From: Pedobacter psychroterrae
GTDB taxonomy: Bacteria; Bacteroidota; Bacteroidia; Sphingobacteriales; Sphingobacteriaceae
Assembly: GCF_004331695.1 (NCBI RefSeq)
Contig: NZ_SJSL01000002.1
Location: 682,001-746,000, forward strand
DNA length: 64,000 bases
Reading direction: 5' to 3'
The notes beneath the pieces were generated by a model. It worked only from the letters and a program-made list of their open reading frames with translations, did no database searches and was not told the origin of the DNA. This document shows, piece after piece, positions 27,378 to 39,400 of this stretch. Both the position numbers and the translations under genes were made by a program. Numbering within the stretch: position 1 is the stretch's first letter; every line of letters starts with the position of its first letter.

Positions 27378-30300
27378 ATGAAATACCTATTGTTGTTTAT
27401 CACAGGTTTATTGCTTGTTGTGGGTACCCTGCGTCAAAAAATACAGAAACCGCGTGTATTGATATTTTCAAAAACACTGGGCTGGAGGCATAGCTGCATC
27501 CCTTATGCCATTGCCGCCATACAAAAAATGGGTACCGAAAGTGGTTTTGAAGTAGACACCACTACAGATGCTGCGCTTTTTACCGACGCACAGCTTAAAA
27601 ACTACAGTGCAGTGATCTTCAACAGTACTTCTGGCAATGTGCTGAATAACCAGCAGCAGACAGCTTTTGAAAGGTACATTCAGGCTGGAGGTGGTTTCGT
27701 CGGCATTCATGGTGCCGCGATCACAGAATACGACTGGCCATGGTACGGGCAGCTGATGGGTGCCTTCTTTGCCCACCATCCCAACAATCCGAATGTGCGG
27801 AAAGGCGCTATTGACATTGTAGACAAGCAACATCCTGCTACAGAAAACCTGCCCGACCGGTGGGAGCGCATGGACGAATGGTACAACTATGCCTCTTTTT
27901 ATCCCGGCATTAAAGTGCTGGCCAATCTGGACGAGAACTCTTACGATGGGGGCACCAATGGGTCTAAGCACCCCATCACCTGGTATCATGAATACGATGG
28001 CGGAAGGGCTTTTTACACAGGTGCAGGCCATACTGATGAAAGCTATACAGATGAGACCTTTCTAAAGCAGTTAACAGGCGGTATCAAATATGCCATAGGC
28101 GATGCAAAGCCGCTTGACTATTCAAAAGCTTATGCTAAAGTAATGCCTGAGCAGAACCGCTTTATAAAAACAGTTTTCAGGGAGCAACTTGCTTCACCTA
28201 TGGAACTGGCTATAGCGAATGACGGCAGGATCATCTATACTGAACTCCTTGGCAATTTGTATGTCTACGACACTAAGACAAATAAGCAAAGCCTGGCTGC
28301 CAAAATCCCGATCAGCAATATTGGCGGCACCGGCCTGATCGGCGTAGCGCTCGACCCACAATTTGATGTCAACCAGTTCATCTACCTGTATTACGCAGCC
28401 GCCGGGCAAACAGAAGAACCCATAAACTTTCAATTGAGCCGCTTTGTGCTCAATAAAAACAGCATACTGGAAACTGCTTCTGAAAAAGTGTTGCTAAAAG
28501 TGCCGGTTCAGAAAAGCAGTGGCTCGCACCATGGAGGTTCTATTGCCTTTGACAAGGAGGGCAACTTATACCTTTCTACCGGAGACAGCAGCATTCCTTT
28601 TCCGTCAGAAGGCTATTCGCCTTTAGACGAACGCCCCGATCCTCAGTATTATAGTCAAGACGCACAAAGAGGGGCCGGCAGTACCAATGATTTTAAGGGC
28701 AAGATACTGCGCATACATCCAGAGCCCAACGGTACTTACACCATCCCTAAGGGCAATCTTTTTCCTCCGGGAATGGAAAAAACAAAGCCCGAAATCTATG
28801 TCATGGGCGTAAGAAATCCTTATCGCATAGCCATCAATCCTACAACTTCAGTATTGTACTGGGGGGATATCGGCCCCGACGCGGGTGTAGATGGTATTCG
28901 CGGACCAAGGGGTTATGACGAAGTAAACCAGGCAAAAAAGGCGGGCAATTATGGCTGGCCATACTTTGCAGGCAATAATTATCCGTATGCCCGCTGGGAC
29001 TTTGAAAAGAAGCAGGCAGGGCCACTGTTCGATCCTTTAAAACCGGTAAATAATTCACCTAACAATACAGGCTTAAGAGATCTTCCCCCTGCGCAACCGG
29101 CTATGATCTGGTATCCCTATGCTGCTTCCAAAGAGTTTCCTGAATTGGGTACCGGTGCCAGGTGTATCATAGGCGGTGCTTTCTACAGTTACGATGGCAG
29201 TTCAACTTCCCCAAATAAATTCCCTGAATATTACGATGGCGCTTTGTTTATTGCAGATTGGATGCGTAATTGGGTGTTCGCCCTCAGGTTTGACGAAAGA
29301 GAGAATTACTTGAGGAACGAAGCCTTTATGACCCTCAATGGTGATTTCAGAAGACCTATTGATATGTCCTTTGGTAAGGATGGCGTCCTTTATATGCTGG
29401 AATATGGCTCCGTATACGGTGTGGCTAATGCCGATGCGCGGTTGGTTAAAATTGAATACAATACCGGCAACCGTGCGCCGATCGCAAAGGCGAGTGTTGT
29501 GGATACGGCAGAGATGGCTGCAATTGACAAAAGGGTATTTCTTACCGCAGAGAAAAAAATATTCGAATTACATAAAGCTGCTGCTGGTGCGGTACCGCTG
29601 ACACTTAAGTTCAGCAGTCAAGGTAGTCATGATCCGGATGATGATGACCGCCTGAGCTATGACTGGCTCATCAATGGTGTATCTACAGGCATCACTACGC
29701 CTGAAACACGGCAGATATTTACCAAGGCTGGTACTTACAAAGTAGTATTGAAAATTACAGACAATCATGGAAGTATCTCAAGGGATACATTGATCGTAAA
29801 AGCGGGAAATACGCCTCCCAAAGTCAGGATTCTCAGCAAAGTCAATACTTCTTTCTTCTGGAAAGATCAGCCTTTTCATTTCTATATAGATTTTTCAGAT
29901 GCAGAGGATCCGGTCACTACCCCTAAATATATGACTGCTTCGTATATATATCACCCTGAACCTGTAAGCTCCGGTAAAGGGATCACCGGACAACAAGCTC
30001 AGCAACCTGCCTATTCTGGCAAATCATTACTTGCAGCCAGCGATTGCAAAGCTTGCCACCAGGTGGATGCAGCTGCAGTCGGACCTAGTTTCACAGACAT
30101 TGCAAAACGATATAGAGAAAAAGAAGGATCTCTTGACCAGCTGGCCGGTAAGATTATAAAAGGAGGCGGCGGCAATTGGGGTAAGGTACACATCATGAGC
30201 GCCCACCCCCAGATCTCCGAAAACGACGCAAGGGAAATGGTCAAATACATTTTCTCCCTTACAGATAAGAAGAAGCCGATTAGCAAAATTGAGATTGCCA

Positions 30301-30806
30301 AAATGGGTGCGCTGCCGCTGGAGTACTACAAAGATGAACCACAGGGTAGGTATGAAATAACAGCTACCTATACGGATGAGGGTTATAAAACGGCAGGTCC
30401 GCTCAGCAGTACCGACCGGATTTTCGTTCGTAATGCCACCCAACAAGCGGTTTTCGCAGATGCGCATCCCGGCTTCCCACGCTTCCGCAACAGTCTTTCT
30501 GAAGCAGGAAATAAGTCATATCTCTTGTTTAAGGACATCGACCTCAGCAATATCAGCAAATTTATCTTCAACTATTCTTCCCAAAACAGGGACGGTGAGA
30601 TCCTTGTACGCATGGATTCACAGATAGGCCCCATCATTAGCCGCGTAGCGTTTACACCCACCGGTTCGTTTGAAAAATTCAAAGATCTGGAAGCTAACCT
30701 GTTAAAAAAGATTAGTGGCAAACATCACCTTTATTTTGTCATCACAGGCAGTAAATTGCCTGACGATGCGCTTATTAAACTCAATACAATAAGTTTTGAG
30801 CGATAG
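27378..30806 (+). CDS. ThuA - PQQ-type sugar dehydrogenase - PKD - cytochrome c - CBM6-like fusion
   Basis: 1142 residues with an N-terminal hydrophobic leader. Order: ThuA-like domain ~25-235 ('VGIHGAA', 'MGAFFAHHPNNP'); GSDH-type beta-propeller ~250-700 ('GGTGLIGVALDPQF', 'SGSHHGGSIAFDKEGNLYLS', 'YGWPYFAGNNYP'); PKD ~730-812 ('SQGSHDPDDDDRLSYDWLING'); cytochrome c ~875-960 with haem motif CKACH at 890-894 and candidate axial Met940; C-terminal CBM6-like sandwich ~1000-1142. This predicts a periplasmic or surface sugar-oxidising enzyme that passes electrons from PQQ to its own haem. It is tightly coupled to the GH26 gene. The substrate and the ThuA part's reaction are unknown; ThuA-like folds have been tied to keto-sugar metabolism. 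Confidence 0.88.
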   Translation: MKYLLLFITGLLLVVGTLRQKIQKPRVLIFSKTLGWRHSCIPYAIAAIQKMGTESGFEVDTTTDAALFTDAQLKNYSAVIFNSTSGNVLNNQQQTAFERYIQAGGGFVGIHGAAITEYDWPWYGQLMGAFFAHHPNNPNVRKGAIDIVDKQHPATENLPDRWERMDEWYNYASFYPGIKVLANLDENSYDGGTNGSKHPITWYHEYDGGRAFYTGAGHTDESYTDETFLKQLTGGIKYAIGDAKPLDYSKAYAKVMPEQNRFIKTVFREQLASPMELAIANDGRIIYTELLGNLYVYDTKTNKQSLAAKIPISNIGGTGLIGVALDPQFDVNQFIYLYYAAAGQTEEPINFQLSRFVLNKNSILETASEKVLLKVPVQKSSGSHHGGSIAFDKEGNLYLSTGDSSIPFPSEGYSPLDERPDPQYYSQDAQRGAGSTNDFKGKILRIHPEPNGTYTIPKGNLFPPGMEKTKPEIYVMGVRNPYRIAINPTTSVLYWGDIGPDAGVDGIRGPRGYDEVNQAKKAGNYGWPYFAGNNYPYARWDFEKKQAGPLFDPLKPVNNSPNNTGLRDLPPAQPAMIWYPYAASKEFPELGTGARCIIGGAFYSYDGSSTSPNKFPEYYDGALFIADWMRNWVFALRFDERENYLRNEAFMTLNGDFRRPIDMSFGKDGVLYMLEYGSVYGVANADARLVKIEYNTGNRAPIAKASVVDTAEMAAIDKRVFLTAEKKIFELHKAAAGAVPLTLKFSSQGSHDPDDDDRLSYDWLINGVSTGITTPETRQIFTKAGTYKVVLKITDNHGSISRDTLIVKAGNTPPKVRILSKVNTSFFWKDQPFHFYIDFSDAEDPVTTPKYMTASYIYHPEPVSSGKGITGQQAQQPAYSGKSLLAASDCKACHQVDAAAVGPSFTDIAKRYREKEGSLDQLAGKIIKGGGGNWGKVHIMSAHPQISENDAREMVKYIFSLTDKKKPISKIEIAKMGALPLEYYKDEPQGRYEITATYTDEGYKTAGPLSSTDRIFVRNATQQAVFADAHPGFPRFRNSLSEAGNKSYLLFKDIDLSNISKFIFNYSSQNRDGEILVRMDSQIGPIISRVAFTPTGSFEKFKDLEANLLKKISGKHHLYFVITGSKLPDDALIKLNTISFER

Positions 30807-30890
30807 AGCACATCCTGATTAAAATTAAAATCAATGGGATTATATAAGTAAATGTTAAAATACTATTATATATGAGCTTTGCCCTTCCCG

Positions 30891-30898
30891 TATCTTCG
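30891..30898 (+). promoter_or_regulatory. Candidate -7 element for the symporter transcript
   Basis: TATCTTCG matches TAnnTTTG with one mismatch, 33 bp upstream of the start at 30932 in a 125-bp gap. No matching TTTG -33 at the proper spacing. Confidence 0.4.
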
Positions 30899-30931
30899 CT
30901 TATAATCAAATATATAAACCAAATACGATAA

Positions 30932-32758
30932 ATGAAGCTACAATTAATAGATGTACTGATCCTGGTGTTTTACCTCGTAATGATGGTGTTCATCGGCTGG
31001 TACTACCGCAATAAAGCCAAAGAGAATAAGGAAAGTTACCTGATGGGGAGCAAGAAGCTGCCCTGGTATATGTTGGGCCTGAGTGATGCCTCTGATATGT
31101 TTGATATCAGCGGTACCATGTGGATGGTGTCGCTCTGCTTTGTGTACGGACTCAAAAGCATCTGGATTCCATGGCTATGGCCCGTGTTCAACCAGGTGTT
31201 TAATATGATGTTTCTGGCTAAATGGCTCAGAAGGTCCAATGCCGATACCGGTGCTGAGTGGCTGGCCACACGTTTCGGTCTGAAAGGCAAGGGTGTCAAG
31301 TCTTCGCACAATATCACCGTGGTATTTGCTTTGATCGGTTGTCTGGGCTTTCTCGCCTATGGTTTCGTGGGACTGGGTAAGTTTGTGGAGATCTTTGTGC
31401 CCTGGGACCTGGTAAAGGCTTACGTGCCCTTCGAGGTGGCCCCGCAGTATGTGCCGCATTTCTATGGTATTGTGTTTACGCTTTTCGCTACTTTCTATTC
31501 TATTCTTGGCGGTATGCACAGTATTGTGCTGGGCGATGCCATCAAGTATGCCATCATGACGGTAGGCTGCGTGGCAATTGGCATCATAGCATTCCTGCAC
31601 CTGAGAACGCAAACATTGCAGGTGCCACAGGGCTGGGACAACCCGTTTTTTGGATGGAACCTTGATCTAGACTGGTCAAACCTGATCCCCGATGCCAATA
31701 AGAAAATCTCCGACGATGGTTATGGCCTGTTCGGAATCTTCTTCATGATGATGCTCTTCAAAGGTGTTTTTGCCAGTCTCGCTGGTCCGGCGCCCAATTA
31801 TGACATGCAAAAGGTACTTTCTACCCGTTCGCCAAAAGAAGCATCCAAGATGACTGGCTTCGTGTCGATTATCCTCTTGCCCATCCGTTATACCATGGTA
31901 ATCGGCCTTACCGTGCTTGCACTTTTATATTATAAAGAACTTGATCTGAGTTCAGCCAACGGTACTGATTTCGAAAAGATCCTTCCGGGTGCGGTCAATG
32001 CCTTCCTGCCGGTAGGTATCCTTGGTATCGTGCTTACTGGTCTGATGGGCGCTTTTATGGGTACCTTTTCCGGGACCTTAAATGCGGCTCAGGCTTACAT
32101 TGTAAACGACATCTACTTAAAATACGTCAATCCCAAAGCTTCCAACAAACAGATCATTTCCATGAACTACCTTACCGGTGTGGTAGTGGTAGCCGTAGGG
32201 GTGATGCTTGGGTTCTTTGCCAAAGACGTAAACAGCATCCTTCAGTGGATCGTATCTGGTCTTTATGGCGGGTATATTGCTGCCAATATGCTTAAATGGT
32301 ACTGGTGGCGCTTCAATGCCAATGGTTTCTTCTGGGGTATGATTTCTGGTATAGCCGGCGCATTGGTATTTTCCCACTTTTTCAGTGGCATAGAGTTCCT
32401 GTTTTACTTCCCCTTACTGTTCCTTATTTCCATGGCAGGCTGTCTCATTGGTACGTATACGGCACCGCCTACAGATACCGAAATACTCAAAAGCTTTTAC
32501 CGTACGGTAAAGCCATGGGGATTTTGGCAGCCTATAGACAGGCTGGTGAAGGCAGATGATACAGGTTTTGTAGAGAATAAAAGGTTTAAGCTGGATATGT
32601 TCAATGTAGTCTTGGGCATCATCGCACAGTTGTGCCTCACCGTGCTGCCTATGTTCCTGATCCTGTGGATGAAACTGCCATTGGTAATTACCCTTGCCAC
32701 CATCGGTACCATCGCCATTATTCTTAAAAGAACCTGGTGGAATAAATTAGAAAATTAA
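30932..32758 (+). CDS. Sodium:solute symporter (SSS family), probable mannobiose importer
   Basis: 608 residues, multi-spanning (about 13-15 helices), with SSS-family features: N-terminal 'LIDVLILVFYLVMMVFIGWY', 'SYLMGSKKLPWYMLGLSDASDMFDISGTM', and the C-terminal half 'GLMGAFMGTFSGTLNAAQAYIVNDIY'. Inner membrane. In the B. fragilis mannan cluster an SSS/MFS-type sugar transporter lies with GH26, 2-epimerase and mannosylglucose phosphorylase; gene order here (22 bp before GH130) supports uptake of mannobiose with Na+. Substrate inferred from context. Confidence 0.9.
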   Translation: MKLQLIDVLILVFYLVMMVFIGWYYRNKAKENKESYLMGSKKLPWYMLGLSDASDMFDISGTMWMVSLCFVYGLKSIWIPWLWPVFNQVFNMMFLAKWLRRSNADTGAEWLATRFGLKGKGVKSSHNITVVFALIGCLGFLAYGFVGLGKFVEIFVPWDLVKAYVPFEVAPQYVPHFYGIVFTLFATFYSILGGMHSIVLGDAIKYAIMTVGCVAIGIIAFLHLRTQTLQVPQGWDNPFFGWNLDLDWSNLIPDANKKISDDGYGLFGIFFMMMLFKGVFASLAGPAPNYDMQKVLSTRSPKEASKMTGFVSIILLPIRYTMVIGLTVLALLYYKELDLSSANGTDFEKILPGAVNAFLPVGILGIVLTGLMGAFMGTFSGTLNAAQAYIVNDIYLKYVNPKASNKQIISMNYLTGVVVVAVGVMLGFFAKDVNSILQWIVSGLYGGYIAANMLKWYWWRFNANGFFWGMISGIAGALVFSHFFSGIEFLFYFPLLFLISMAGCLIGTYTAPPTDTEILKSFYRTVKPWGFWQPIDRLVKADDTGFVENKRFKLDMFNVVLGIIAQLCLTVLPMFLILWMKLPLVITLATIGTIAIILKRTWWNKLEN

Positions 32759-32779
32759 AGAACCGAACTAAACAATACA

Positions 32780-33949
32780 ATGAATTTCAATAATAGATTA
32801 ACGAACATTAAAGAAAGATACGAGCAATTGATCGGTCGTGCCAATAACCCAGAAGAATTAGGCAACGGGATATTTGAGCGCTACAAATACCCGGTACTGA
32901 CCAGTGCACACGTGCCTTATTTCTGGAAGTACGACCTCAATCCTGCTTCCAATCCCGTCCTGATGGAAAGGATTGGTATCAATGCGGTATTCAATGCAGG
33001 AGCGATAAAGTTCAATGGCAAATACCTGATGATGGCGAGGGTAGAGGGCAATGACCGCAAGTCTTTTTTCGCCATAGCAGAAAGTCCCAATGGTGTCGAT
33101 CAGTTCAGGTTTTGGGACAAGCCTTCCATCATTCCGCATCGCGAAGGGGAAACAAATTTGTACGACATGCGCCTTGTAGCGCACGAAGACGGCTGGATCT
33201 ATGGTGTATTCTGTACAGAAAGCCGTGATTCATCTATGCCCGAAGCAGATCAGTCCTCAGCCATCGCGCAGTGCGGGATCATCAGGAGTAAAGACCTGGT
33301 AAACTGGGAGCGTCTGGCAGATTTCAAGACCAGGTCACCGCAACAGCGCAATGTGGTACTTCATCCTGAATTTATTGATGGTAAATACGCCTTTTACACC
33401 CGTCCGCAGGATGGTTTTATTGAGGCAGGAAAGGGCGGAGGCATAGCTTTTGGCTTGTCAGCTAGCATAGAGCATGCAGAGGTGGAGGTAGAAACAGTAC
33501 TTGACAAACGTGTATACCATACCATTTATGAAGCAAAGAACGGACTGGGCCCTGCGCCTATTAAAACTGAAAAGGGCTGGTTGCACATGGCCCACGGAGT
33601 TCGAAATACAGCGGCTGGATTGCGCTATACTTTGTATATGTTCATGACGGACTTGAATGACCTGACAAGGGTAACCCACAAACCTGCGGGATATTTCCTT
33701 GCCCCAGAGGGTGAAGAGCGGGTAGGTGATGTGTCAAACGTAGCATTTTGCAACGGCTGGATCGCTGATGAGGATGGTAAAGTATTCATTTATTATGCGT
33801 CTTCAGATACCCGCATGCACGTGGCAGTATCATCTGTAGAACGCCTCCTTGATTATGTAGTCAATACTCCTGAAGATGGGTTAAACTCATCGGCTTCTGT
33901 GAAGAATATATGTAATCTGGTAGACAAGAATCAAGCTTTTGGAATATAA
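32780..33949 (+). CDS. GH130 4-O-beta-D-mannosyl-D-glucose phosphorylase
   Basis: 389 residues, no signal peptide (cytoplasmic). GH130 signatures: '[28 protein letters not shown]', '[14 protein letters not shown]' with Asp129 at the position of the conserved general acid, '[10 protein letters not shown]', '[25 protein letters not shown]'. Length and sequence fit subfamily GH130_1: reversible phosphorolysis of Man-beta-1,4-Glc to mannose 1-phosphate and glucose. The co-located cellobiose 2-epimerase at 43104 supplies this substrate from mannobiose, which makes the specificity assignment strong. Confidence 0.92.
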   Translation: MNFNNRLTNIKERYEQLIGRANNPEELGNGIFERYKYPVLTSAHVPYFWKYDLNPASNPVLMERIGINAVFNAGAIKFNGKYLMMARVEGNDRKSFFAIAESPNGVDQFRFWDKPSIIPHREGETNLYDMRLVAHEDGWIYGVFCTESRDSSMPEADQSSAIAQCGIIRSKDLVNWERLADFKTRSPQQRNVVLHPEFIDGKYAFYTRPQDGFIEAGKGGGIAFGLSASIEHAEVEVETVLDKRVYHTIYEAKNGLGPAPIKTEKGWLHMAHGVRNTAAGLRYTLYMFMTDLNDLTRVTHKPAGYFLAPEGEERVGDVSNVAFCNGWIADEDGKVFIYYASSDTRMHVAVSSVERLLDYVVNTPEDGLNSSASVKNICNLVDKNQAFGI

Positions 33950-35119
<1,170 letters not shown>

Positions 35120-35130
35120 GAAAATGCGCT

Positions 35131-36006
35131 CTAAACAAATACCCGCTTGCCCAGGTAATTTTCTCTGAATTCCTTAGGCGTACAGCCTTTCTTGCTCTTA
35201 AATGTCCGGTTGAAATTTGCCATGTTATTAAATCCGCATTTATACGCAATCTCTGCTACAGATTGCGTTGTGTCAATCAGCATTCTCGATACATGGCCCA
35301 GTCTGATCTCGTTCAGGCTGTCTACAAAAGTATAACCTGTTCTTTTTTTAATAAAGCGGCTAAACGAAGCTTCGGGCATATTGGCAATTTTTGATACCTC
35401 GGCCAGCGTCACCGCATTGCTGAAATTGGCATTCATGTACTCAAATACCTTCTCTATCCTGCGACTGTTGTAATTGTATTCCTCATTGGTGAAGCTCGCA
35501 TCAGAAAGCATCTTGCTGTCGGGAGAAAGAGAAAGGTCGTCGAGTATCGACAGCAATTCCAATATCGATGCAAAGCCATTTTGCGTACTCAGGTTCATCA
35601 GTCTTTGGGCAATCCTTTCTGCGGTCTCGCTGGAAAACAGCACACCCCGTTTGGCGTTTTCAAACATATTGCGGATGTTGGACAATTGGTTCCTTCTCAA
35701 GAATTTATCGTCCAGCAGGTCTTTGTGAAACTGCAGGGTAACTTCCTTGATTTCTTTACCTTCACAGTGATGGTTAAACCAGCCATGCGGCAAATTCGAC
35801 CCGACCAATACCAGTTCCAGATCATCGATCTCAGCTATGTGATCACCTACTATTCTTTTTGCGCCTTTAGCATTCATGATCAGGTTTAACTCCATCTCCT
35901 CATGGTTGTGTAAAGGGAAGTCAAATTCCGTTTTTACACGAGAAAAAATCATAAAACAATCATGCACCGTTAAGGGCGTAATTTCTCTGCTTACATTCTT
36001 ATGCAT
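35131..36006 (-). CDS. AraC-family transcriptional regulator, cupin sensor domain
   Basis: 291 residues. N-terminal cupin-like sugar-sensing half (~15-120: 'FDFPLHNHEEMELNLIMN', 'LVLVGSNLPHGWFNH'). C-terminal double HTH (~185-285): 'VTLAEVSKIANMPEASFSRFIKKRTG' and 'QSVAEIAYKCGFNNMANFNRTFKSKKGCTPKEFRENY'. Located in the middle of the mannan locus and divergent from SusC, it is the obvious regulator of the three mannan transcripts. It replaces the hybrid two-component or SusR/ECF-sigma systems often found with PULs. Confidence 0.92.
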   Translation of the reverse strand: MHKNVSREITPLTVHDCFMIFSRVKTEFDFPLHNHEEMELNLIMNAKGAKRIVGDHIAEIDDLELVLVGSNLPHGWFNHHCEGKEIKEVTLQFHKDLLDDKFLRRNQLSNIRNMFENAKRGVLFSSETAERIAQRLMNLSTQNGFASILELLSILDDLSLSPDSKMLSDASFTNEEYNYNSRRIEKVFEYMNANFSNAVTLAEVSKIANMPEASFSRFIKKRTGYTFVDSLNEIRLGHVSRMLIDTTQSVAEIAYKCGFNNMANFNRTFKSKKGCTPKEFRENYLGKRVFV

Positions 36007-36478
36007 AACAAAATCAATTTACTTGGTTAAAATAGTATTGGTTATCAAATGAGCCATTTTTCAATTAATTATGATTAAATACTATCGGCTTTTGTTAAAA
36101 ATCTACTAATCTTCTGCTTTTCAATGCCTGCCTGGAATACTGAATATTAGCTGGTTGCTCTCATATGTTTACACACAAATATAGTGATTAAATTCGATAA
36201 CCCTATGTCACGAATTAATTACGCGTATTTCTTGCCAAAACTATGCCGCTAATTTTTGTTGAGATAATATTGTTTGGCATTAGCTGCTTTACATTTCGGT
36301 AGCTTTATATGTATTGTCGGGTAAAAAAATATTAACCGAACCGAATTTTCAATACGTCTCCATTTGTTAATCAAGATCCATTTTATATTATCATTTGATA
36401 AAAAAGTATTATTATTTATTTACCTGCCAATCTATCTTTGAGATATCAGTAAATCATATTATAACCAAATTAAATCTT
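36007..36478. promoter_or_regulatory. 472-bp divergent control region, AraC/SusC
   Basis: A/T-rich non-coding region. It holds direct repeats of TTGGTTA at 36023-36029 and 36038-36044 (15 bp apart) next to the araC start. It also holds an exact -7 element TATCTTTG at 36433-36440, 38 bp upstream of the SusC start, and TAACCAA (inverse of the repeat) at 36462-36468 in the SusC leader. No -33 TTTG at a standard spacing from 36433. The rest shows no coding potential that I can recognise. Confidence 0.5.
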
Positions 36479-39400
36479 ATGAAACGAACATTCTACAAAG
36501 CATGTTTATGTATGTTCCTGAGCATATTCCTGGCAGGTAGTTTATATGCCCAGCAGCGAATACTCAAAGGGACAGTAAATGATGAAACAGGTGCGCCGCT
36601 CCCAGGAGTAGGGGTAACGGTTAAAGGCGAAAATACAGGCACGTCTACCGATCCTAAAGGAACCTTTTCAATAGCGCTATCCGCCGGACAAAAGACCCTA
36701 GTGTTTACTTTTATAGGGATGCAGACTAAAGAGCTGAGCATCTCTACCAATCAAACGACTATCGAAGTTACCCTCTCAGATGATCAGCAAAACCTGGATG
36801 AGGTACTGGTAGTAGGTTATGGTACCGTAAAGAAAAGTGACCTTACCGGTGCAGTTTCTACTTTAAAAGGCAGCGATCTAAACCGTACGCCTGCATCATC
36901 TGTAGATCAGTTGCTGCAAGGAAAACTTCCCGGTGTACAGGTAATTAACTCTGGTGGTCAGCCGGGTGCCGGTGCTACTATACGTATCCGTGGTGCCAGC
37001 TCACTCAATGGCTCCAAAGATCCGCTGATGGTGGTCGACGGTTTCCCTTGGGGCGACGCAGGTAACCTGAAACAGATCAACCCGGAAGATATCGAATCTA
37101 TCGAAGTGCTAAAAGATGCTTCTTCAGCAGCTATATATGGTTCCAGAGGAGCCAATGGTGTCATCATCATCACCACCAAAAAAGGTAAAGCAGGACAGTC
37201 AAGGATCAACTTCAGTTCCCTGAATACCCTTTCTACACGTGCCAATGAGCCCGATCTATGGCGTGACCCGGTTGAAGAGGCTATTTATGCCAATGAGGCT
37301 GCTGCCAATGGTGGTGCCATAGCTACAGATATTCCCTATATCGGCATGACACGCCCGTTCGGTGTTGGCGACCAGACCATTTATTACCCTTCTATTGCTG
37401 AATTGCGTGGTTTAGACCCTTCCAAAGGATCTTGGCAGCACAATACAGACTGGGTAGACCTGGTATACCGTAATCCTATTTCTCAAAGTTATACACTGAG
37501 CGCGGATGGAGGTACTGAAAACACCAAATATGCGTTGTCGGGAAATTATTATAAAGAAGAAGGCATCGCCATCAAAAATGATTATGATAAATATACTGGC
37601 AGGTTAAACATCGAGCAGAACCTAAATAAAGCCATTACAGCGGGAACGAATGTAGTTCTGGCACATACCAACAACACTGGTGGTGGTCTTGGTGTAGGCA
37701 GGTCACGCATCTTTCCAGCATACGACGAGAATGGCAATTTCTTCCGCACCAGCAGCACAGATTACGGTAATCCTTTGGCAATCGCCAACAGGGTTCTGAA
37801 CAAAAACAAAACCATCGATGTATTGGGTACCTTATTCATCAACGCCAAACTGACCGACTGGTTGCAGTTCCGTACCCAGTTGAGCTCTAAATACGGCAAC
37901 TCTGTACAGGACCAGTACGATCCGCGCGATGTAACTTTCCGCGGATTTGAAAATAAAGGCTATGGATCTATTTCTAACAGCAACTATACAGATCTGCTGA
38001 ATGAAAACTACCTGACAGCCAACAAAGATTTTGGTACAGCCCACCGCTTAAACTTCGTAGCAGGATATTCTATTCAAAAAACAGTAAACCGCTACAGCAC
38101 GCTAATAGGCAGGGAATTTGTAAACGACAACCTGGAAAATGAGAATTTGGAAACTGCGGTTACCAAAAGCTTAAACAACAGTCTGTCGCGTTTCGACCTT
38201 TCCTCTTTCTACGGCAGGTTAAACTATGCGCTGATGGACAAATACCTGTTCACCCTGACAGCACGTGCCGATGGTTCCACAAAGTTTGGTGCCAACAATA
38301 AATGGGCTTACTTCCCATCAGGAGGGGTAGCGTGGAAGATGAATGAAGAACAATTCATCAAATCTTTGAACGTATTCTCTGAATTAAAGCTAAGGGCCAG
38401 TTACGGCATCACGGGTAATCAGGGCATCAGTCCGTACCAGACCATGGACCGTTTCGGATCGTATAAATACTTTACAGGTGCAGCCTTCCAGACCGGCTTC
38501 GGTCCTGGTTTAGCAGGAGCAAATGACGAGCAGGGTAGGACTGTAGTAGGCGGATTGGGCAACAACAGTTTGAAATGGGAAACCACCCAATCACTTGATG
38601 CTGGTATCGATTTTGGTTTCATGGATCAGCGCCTGACGATTAATGCAGGGGTTTACCTAAAGAAAACCAACGATTTATTGCGCTTAAAAACCATTGCCCC
38701 ATCTGCCGGTTACGACCAGCAGTGGATCAACGATGGATCTGTAAATAACAAAGGAATTGAGTTGGGCATCAATGCCATCGTGCTTGACCGCACCCAGTTG
38801 AACTGGACAGTAGGAGGTACTTTTACCCTCAACAGAAACGAAGTGGTATCCATGGGAGAAAGCGATCGTGTGGAAGTGGGTACACTCTACGAAAGCGTAA
38901 GACAAAGAATCAGTACGTATACCGTTGGCATGCCCATGTTCTCTTACTATGGCTACAAATCTTCAGGCATCATCCAAACGCTGGAAGAAGGAATCGAAGC
39001 TGGGCTGACAGGTACTGAAGCACTTCCGGGCGAGATCAAATACCTGGATATTTCAGGTCCGGACGGCGTACCAGACGGTATTGTAGATGCCAACGACCGT
39101 ACCATGATCGGTAATCCAAATCCGGATTTTGTATACAGTTTCAACACCAGCTTAAAGTATCAGCGCTTTGACCTTACCGCACAATTGTATGGCGTGTACG
39201 GCAATGATGTATGGGATTTTAACAAGATCACGCCAAGCAGACAAATCCTTAGATGGACTCCTGACAATCCAAGTAATGAGTTTCCGAGGGCCAATGCTAC
39301 AAGGGGTTTAAAAGCAAGTGATTTCTTCATTACCGACGGATCATTCCTGCGCATCCAGAACGTTACCCTGGGTTACAACCTCAAACCAAACCTGGTAAAA

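Noticed and set aside
27468..28031. 187-codon minus-strand open frame inside the ThuA fusion gene
   Set aside because: A shadow of the plus-strand coding sequence; no recognisable domain.
36234..36290. TGCCAAA / TTTGGCA inverted pair in the AraC/SusC control region as an operator
   Set aside because: The 7-bp arms are separated by more than 30 bp in an A/T-rich region; this is easily expected by chance.
36395..36478. Extended N-terminus for the mannan-locus SusC using a TTG start
   Set aside because: The extension would precede the signal peptide and overlaps the -7 element at 36433; the ATG at 36479 starts a normal signal peptide.
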